A stretch of DNA of 64,000 nt from Corythucha ciliata. Lineage: Eukaryota > Arthropoda > Insecta > Hemiptera > Tingidae. The stretch lies in contig CM075937.1 in the NCBI GenBank assembly GCA_038030265.1, positions 20,088,001-20,152,000 of the forward strand, written 5' to 3'. Numbering within the stretch: the first letter of the stretch is position 1; every line of letters starts with the position of its first letter. Shown piece after piece: positions 62,572 through 64,000 of the stretch. The notes under the pieces were generated by a model. It saw nothing but the letters and a program-made list of their open reading frames with translations, had not been told where the DNA came from and made no database searches. The translations under genes and the position numbers were made by a program.

Positions 62572-64000
62572 CTGAAAAAAAAAATCAATAATGGCTATGA
62601 GTTACGTCAATTTTACTAGGACGGTAGATAATGCTGACGAGAAAAGGCTTAACACATCGTGGAGCCAACAAATCCATGCCCAGCCAGACGCGGATTCAGG
62701 ATTTGCTCAAGGGGAGGGGGCTAATGAGAAATTGTGTGACAGCCATTCGGCGCCTAAAAATAGTTGAATCAGCTATTCTCACCATAAAAACGGCTAGAAT
62801 ATGATGAGACTTGTTACGGGGGTAGAAAAATTGGGTCGCGCCCCGATCCCTCGAGGGGAAAAATAAGAACTATTACCAGCCATAATCTTTTTGTACTTTA
62901 GTTTGGAGGGGGGGGGGGTGATTTTGGCTGCGCCAATAATCACGGAAGGATGACGCTCGGGGAATAGCGCTTGGAATATACGAGCCGAATAAGCGCCATA
63001 GCACTTCGACTTGCGTGGTCGATCCGTGGTGTAAAAAAAAGAAAGAAAATTAACCAGAAGAGTTTGGCCGAGTCAAAATACTCTACGGGAAAAGGTGGTA
63101 GAAAAGAAAGGAAGGTAAAGCAGTCGACTCCCGGAGAAGGAGTGTGAAGAGAACGACGCTTTGGGGAAGGAAAACGTACGAGCCAAGACGGACTGTCTTA
63201 GGCCGGTGAAACAAACGTTCTTCCGAGGCTGGCTGGGCCAGTACCCCTTATCGAGACGTTGACGGGAGGATACCTGAACGCAGGGCAGAACAGGTATTAA
63301 GGAAGGGGTAACCTTGTTGGCTGAGCCAATCGAAGGGTGAGGCGTACCGTTCTTCACTAACGCGGCTTTGAAAAAAGCCAGTGAAGAAGGTTTTTAAATA
63401 AAGCTCGTGGGCTCGACTATATTTTAATAAAAGCGAGCAAGTTTTCCTACGGAGAGGAAAATAAAGAAACAAGCCTTTTGGAAAGCAACCCGGCAAGGGT
63501 ACGAGATTGAGAAGAAAGAAGAGTTTAAAAAAATTTCGCTCCGGCAGCTGGCGGTCGGAAAGAGTGCATTTCATTTTGTATACGGATACCCTAAGCCGTC
63601 CCAGAAGTAGTAATGTTGAGACCATGATTTGTTTCGTTTATGTTTGACCCTCCCTCGTACTGTTTGCTGCCGGGTTTGTTTAAGCTGAACTTAATAGGAA
63701 TCAAAGGCTATTTCAAAATGGAATCATCATACCGAATATGATGCTTCTAGAATCAACTGGTGATTTTTAGTGATTTTTTTACCATTTCAAGCCCTATTTT
63801 CCCCCCCACCACCTTGACCGATTTGGCCCAAATGCAATACCGACCGGGGTCTTATGACTACTGATTTTTTTGCCAAAGCGCGTTCCGCTAAATTAATTTC
63901 TACGAGAGTTATCGTGCTAACAAGACCACACACTTACTTCCACCACGGGGGCACCACCCCCTCCCCCTTGACTTTTTCAAAAAACTAAAATGGGAATCAA
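62572..64000. other. Upstream dynein intron, reaching past the window edge
   Basis: Begins with the acceptor of the 62430-62571 exon. Contains module X plus two family 2 units (62690-62800), a G run at 62907-62918 and a purine-rich stretch 63000-63600 that leaves open frames on the minus strand without recognisable motifs. I see no further dynein exon before 64000. Confidence 0.5.
62690..62800 (+). repeat. Dispersed module X with family 2 tail
   Basis: GATTCAGGATTTGCTCAAGG, GAGGGGGCTAATG and AGAAATTGTGTGAC, followed by GCCTAAAAATAGTTGAATC and TATTCTCACCATAAAAACGG. The arrangement matches 46165-46290. Confidence 0.6.

Noticed and set aside
63073..63625. Two overlapping minus-strand frames of 94 and 125 codons as further dynein exons
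   Set aside because: No dynein motif, wrong composition (Ser/Phe/Leu-rich from a purine-rich strand), and the phase needed to join the first visible exon was not found.

Overview
This is eukaryotic, almost certainly animal, nuclear DNA. The backbone of the window is the 3' two thirds of a gene for an axonemal outer-arm dynein heavy chain of the beta type (vertebrate DNAH9/11/17 group). It is read on the minus strand from about 62.6 kb down to a stop codon at 26.8 kb, in 44 exons with GT-AG introns. The transposon set (Jockey-like and R1-like non-LTR elements, a Ty1/copia element with an initiator-tRNA-Met type primer site, BEL/Pao, Ty3/gypsy, many short inverted-repeat elements) and the mostly 60-110 bp introns fit an arthropod, perhaps an insect. 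The species cannot be read from the sequence.

Layout. 1-2.5 kb: T- and C-rich DNA with at most one weak coding candidate. 2.5-8 kb: diverged tandem repeats with a palindromic MITE. 8.04-9.02 kb: an intact 328-codon orphan ORF directly behind a splice-acceptor-like site. 9.6-11.6 kb: two more minisatellite families, one with a 144 bp higher-order period. 11.8-13.3 kb: a 5'-truncated Jockey-like retrotransposon on the minus strand. 13.3-15.9 kb: mostly featureless, ending in a TATA box plus a strong 5' splice site. 16.0-18.9 kb: a deleted Ty3/gypsy element carrying a MITE that itself carries another MITE. 18.9-26.7 kb: minisatellites, a second MITE-in-MITE nest and half of a probable fold-back element. 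26.8-62.6 kb: the dynein gene. 62.6-64 kb: its next upstream intron.

The dynein exons encode about 2,865 residues: end of the linker, AAA1 to AAA4 with four Walker A loops, the stalk with microtubule-binding domain, AAA5, AAA6 and the C-terminal domain. The N-terminal tail lies beyond the right edge. Exons form five tight clusters. Four introns of 4.9-7.1 kb separate the clusters and hold nearly all repeats and transposons. Exon phases agree throughout, except for one apparent 1-nt deletion in a homopolymer at 29439-29442.

The most unusual feature is the repeat landscape. Roughly 40 percent of the window is diverged tandem repeats of about eight families (units 16-31 bp), most sharing a core like CGCGAAT or ACGAAATT. 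Family modules recur in the same relative order and orientation at distant places, in both overall orientations, which suggests large composite dispersed units rather than independent local slippage.
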